Shown here piece by piece: positions 60,960-64,000 of a DNA stretch of 64,000 nucleotides. This DNA is from Epiperipatus broadwayi (Eukaryota; Onychophora; Udeonychophora; Euonychophora; Peripatidae): positions 62,001 to 126,000 of the forward strand of contig JAQFVV010000949.1 in NCBI GenBank assembly GCA_028023455.1, written 5' to 3'. The notes under the pieces are model-generated. The model saw nothing but the letters and a program-made list of their open reading frames with translations, made no database searches and was not told where the DNA came from. The translations under genes were made by a program, and so were the position numbers. The stretch's first letter is position 1; each line of letters opens with the position of its first letter.

Positions 60960-61001
60960 TAAGTGAAACAGGTGGATCTTTAGATCTGACTGTTTCACTT
61001 G
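60960..61001. repeat. Short perfect hairpin (11-12-bp stem)
   Basis: AAGTGAAACAG (60961-60971) and CTGTTTCACTT (60990-61000) are perfect complements around an 18-bp loop that itself holds AGATCT. It is isolated in A+T-rich DNA and its function is unknown. Confidence 0.7.
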
Positions 61002-64000
61002 GAAACATAAATTGACAAAATAAGCTACAGCAAATACACAAGAAAGAAACTAATTCTAATCTTTTAATAAGCATAATAATTGTTAGTTGTTGTATAAAAC
61101 CAATAAGATAATTATTTTGTCAAATCTGACTTAATAAAATGTAGCCTTAAATAAATAAGAATATACTGCATTTTTTTATGATTCACATATAAGTATTTAC
61201 TAAAATAGACAGATTAATCACAATAGGGAATAAAGAAATGCTCTTAAAATGATATAATACCAAACATATAAAATAGTTAATATAATGTGAATTTCTGAAT
61301 ATTACCTTAAAGCATAATGCATAAAATATACCAAGCAAGACTATATTAAAAAAGCAAACAATAAATTATAAATGATAAATACGTGAAATTATATGTTATA
61401 ACCCATTTATCAAAACTTTTACAAGTATTAAAATTTTTTATCTTGGAAACTTCATAATTTGCTAAAAGACAATTTTAACAAGCTAGTAATACTTCTTCAT
61501 TTATTGACAGAAAAACAATCTGAAATAGATTCACAGAATTGAAGATTATTTTAGAAGATTCCCTTAACAGCAACGCATATACATTATACATATACATTAT
61601 ATTTAACAATAGTCACTTTATTTCACAAACTATTTAAACACATAGGCAAATAAGTTCAGTTCCAATAAAGCATACTACAATATTAAGCTTAGTTTTTTCA
61701 TTTATTCATTAAGAATTATATTCAATATAGAGATCTGAAAGCAAACATTTCTTTCTAATGTTAAGCAGGATTTACAAATACACATTTTGAAGTATTAATA
61801 ATAAAAGTTATAAACATATAATATTCATAGAGTATTTGATACAGTAAGTTTCTTTAAATATTAATGGCATTTAATTATGTCTTTATAACAGAAGAGTAAA
61901 TTTAAAACATTTCCTCTTATTCAAACCTATTTTAAAGTATAAGATTAAAATATAAATGAGTAATTTTTTTCTCGTAATAAATGATTGCTTATTAAAAACA
62001 ATTAAAATGTCATTTTTAATTTTAATATAAACGGTTCAAACCTCCAATTACAATACTTCATTTATAAAAATAAATTCATCCCCGAGGAACTGTTTATTTA
62101 AACAATTTTTAAAATATATTAAAATAAAACATCTTGAAAGTTCTTAATAATTATTCTTCTCTTGAATAAGCTAATAAAAGATGCATTCTAAATATTAGCA
62201 TGGTATTATAAATATTACAAACATGAGCTTACAATGATTTTATTTATTAAGATATAAGTAATATTATATTTATCATAAAGTTCATTGCAACTATGAAATA
62301 TAAAATGCTGAAGAATTCTTATGTGGGCAATATAAGCTATAGATAATTCCCATGAAGTATTAGTTTACAATAGATATACTTCATCTATTATGAATAAGAA
62401 ATTGTTTAACATTTTTAATTTTTTCCTTTTCCTCCTCTTTAAATAATGTTAACTTTTGGACTTCCAGTGATTTTTGTTTAAAACTTTGGTACCTGTTTTT
62501 AAAGTTTTTAAGAATGAATGTTACTTTAAAATAAATAATTTTAAAAAATTATTAGTTATAATTAGTTCTATAGTTGAGAAAGTTTGAAATTTCTCCTTTG
62601 CATGTCTTTTTGCTAGAAGTTTAGTTGTTCTTGTAGTTCAGTAGCAGCCATTCAGTGTGCATGTGTGGAACTTTTTACATACCTAGTCATGTCAATCTTT
62701 TTGATTGACAGAAAAACGTCTTTTTACAACTTCATTTTCATTTTTTCCATTTTAAAGTTAAAGGTTAATTTAGTATATATGGAGTTAAGACAAAAATAGC
62801 AACTTATTTACATATTTTTCAGATATTTTAATTAACATGTGTTATCTGAGATAATTATTTTAAAAGAATAAAATTAATACAGTAAAATAAAATATAATAC
62901 AATTAAGAAGATATATATATATATATATACATACATACATAACTTCTTTATAATCATTTTCAGACGACTATATTACTAAATAATTAAAAGTTCACTTAAA
63001 ATTCTACTAGCCTGATCGCTAATTTATATTTACAATTTATCAACATAGCGCTGTATAAATAAATGCTTAATTAATATTTTAAGATTAATTTAAATGATAT
63101 TTAATATTGTAAAATAAGAAAGTGTAAACTACAAATTAATAAATGTAAGCACACACACATGTATATTGAAGTTATTTAGTAATAAACCAATTTTCTGTTG
63201 TTTAAGTTAACTAATCTATCTTTATCTTCCTTTAATAGTTAATTTAATCTAAATGCTTTATTATAGGTATACAAATCCAATATTACATCTAATATTAAAA
63301 TTGTATACCTAATTACTATTACTACTAATTTAAACACTAAAATTTGAGATACCAAAGGATTATATTAACGCAGTCTTCACTTTTTAGCACTAATTTCTTG
63401 CAAAATAGAAAGCTAAATTTTTGTGTTAAACATTTAAAATTACTTCAACCATAGACAAGTTTAAATTAAAATATTCAAATGGACTTCAGTTAAGTTCAGG
63501 ATTACAAAATAATTTATAATTTAGATTGACTCATATTTATAAAATTATAATAAAGTTAACTTACAATAAAATTAAATTAATGGGAAAAAAGTTCTTCTTT
63601 ATAATTTTTTTAATACTTAAATACATTAAATGGTTAAAAATTAGCTTTACTGGCAAAGCCAAAGGTTACAATATATTTATATAAAAAATAAAACAAACTT
63701 TTGAAAATCGTGAGTATTTTGAAGTCTTAAAAAAGTCTCTTTTTTTAACAGAAATTTATTGTATTAGATCAATTACATTTATTGTTTGTCCAAAAAATGT
63801 TCACCCAATGAATTTCGCATATATAAAAAAAAAAAAGTTAAATAGATAAATGTAATAAAACATTTTTATAGTGATAAATATTTTAAATTAAATATATTTT
63901 GCATTTTTATATATAATTACACTTTTTATTGCTCTTTTCTGATGCATATCAGAAGGTTTTCTGCTAGAAATCAAATTTCATCAAATTTTCCATGTCATAT
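61002..64000. other. A+T-rich DNA with microsatellites
   Basis: A compound TA then ACAT repeat lies at ~62909-62941, and an AC run near 63151-63160. GGTTACAATATAT at 63664 resembles the right end of the 2.7-kb insertion but is unpaired. No long frame or recognisable element was found. Confidence 0.5.

Noticed and set aside
34994-63680. Further members of the TATTGTAAC insertion family at ~34994 and ~63664
   Set aside because: Each is a single unpaired motif, so chance in A+T-rich DNA cannot be excluded.

Overview
This window is A+T-rich (about three quarters by eye) metazoan nuclear DNA. I see no host exon, rRNA or intact tRNA gene. The evidence for an animal genome is the mix of dead retroelements (RTE-type LINEs, a LINE with an SGNH-esterase ORF1, an L1/Tx1-like LINE and a Penelope-like element), foldback/MITE DNA elements, tRNA-derived SINE pieces and long TA microsatellites. 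That mix would suit an arthropod (for example a chelicerate), a mollusc or another invertebrate. The sequence alone does not fix the phylum. Almost every open reading frame over 60 codons is either a piece of a dead retroelement or chance in A+T-rich DNA.

Layout. 1-7.5 kb: A+T-rich background holding a hairpin (262-389), a hAT-like MITE with an 8-bp target duplication (656-871), an RTE relic (3760-4205) and a foldback element (5190-5636). 7.5-12.3 kb: a palindrome with ~250-bp arms directly abuts four nearly identical 597/598-bp tandem units. The last unit runs into an RTE LINE with readable reverse transcriptase and C-terminal segments. 14.8-18.9 kb: a TA-flanked foldback MITE sits exactly at the 5' boundary of a second LINE with an SGNH-type ORF1 end, AP endonuclease, reverse transcriptase and zinc-knuckle tail. 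19.0-20.3 kb: a partly tandem, partly inverted array related to the 5.2-kb foldback element. 21.7-23.7 kb: an L1/Tx1-like relic on the minus strand.

25.07-31.07 kb and 48.15-53.72 kb: two collinear copies of one ~3.1-3.2 kb sequence in inverted orientation, here called A and B. Each is split by its own unrelated insertion of ~2.5-2.7 kb sitting in a TA repeat, and three of the four insertion ends share the signature ATATTRTAAC. Between A and B lie two degenerate RTE copies, minus at 31.2-34.3 kb and plus at 40.1-42.85 kb, each carrying a palindrome, plus plain A+T-rich DNA with small tandem duplications. 55.6-60.7 kb: a tRNA-derived SINE head, a Penelope-like reverse transcriptase relic (minus strand), another SINE copy and a 114-bp tandem repeat. 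The rest to 64 kb is featureless A+T-rich DNA with microsatellites.

No genes here work together as a pathway. The biology is genome architecture: nested transposition, palindrome formation, tandem amplification and an old inverted duplication.
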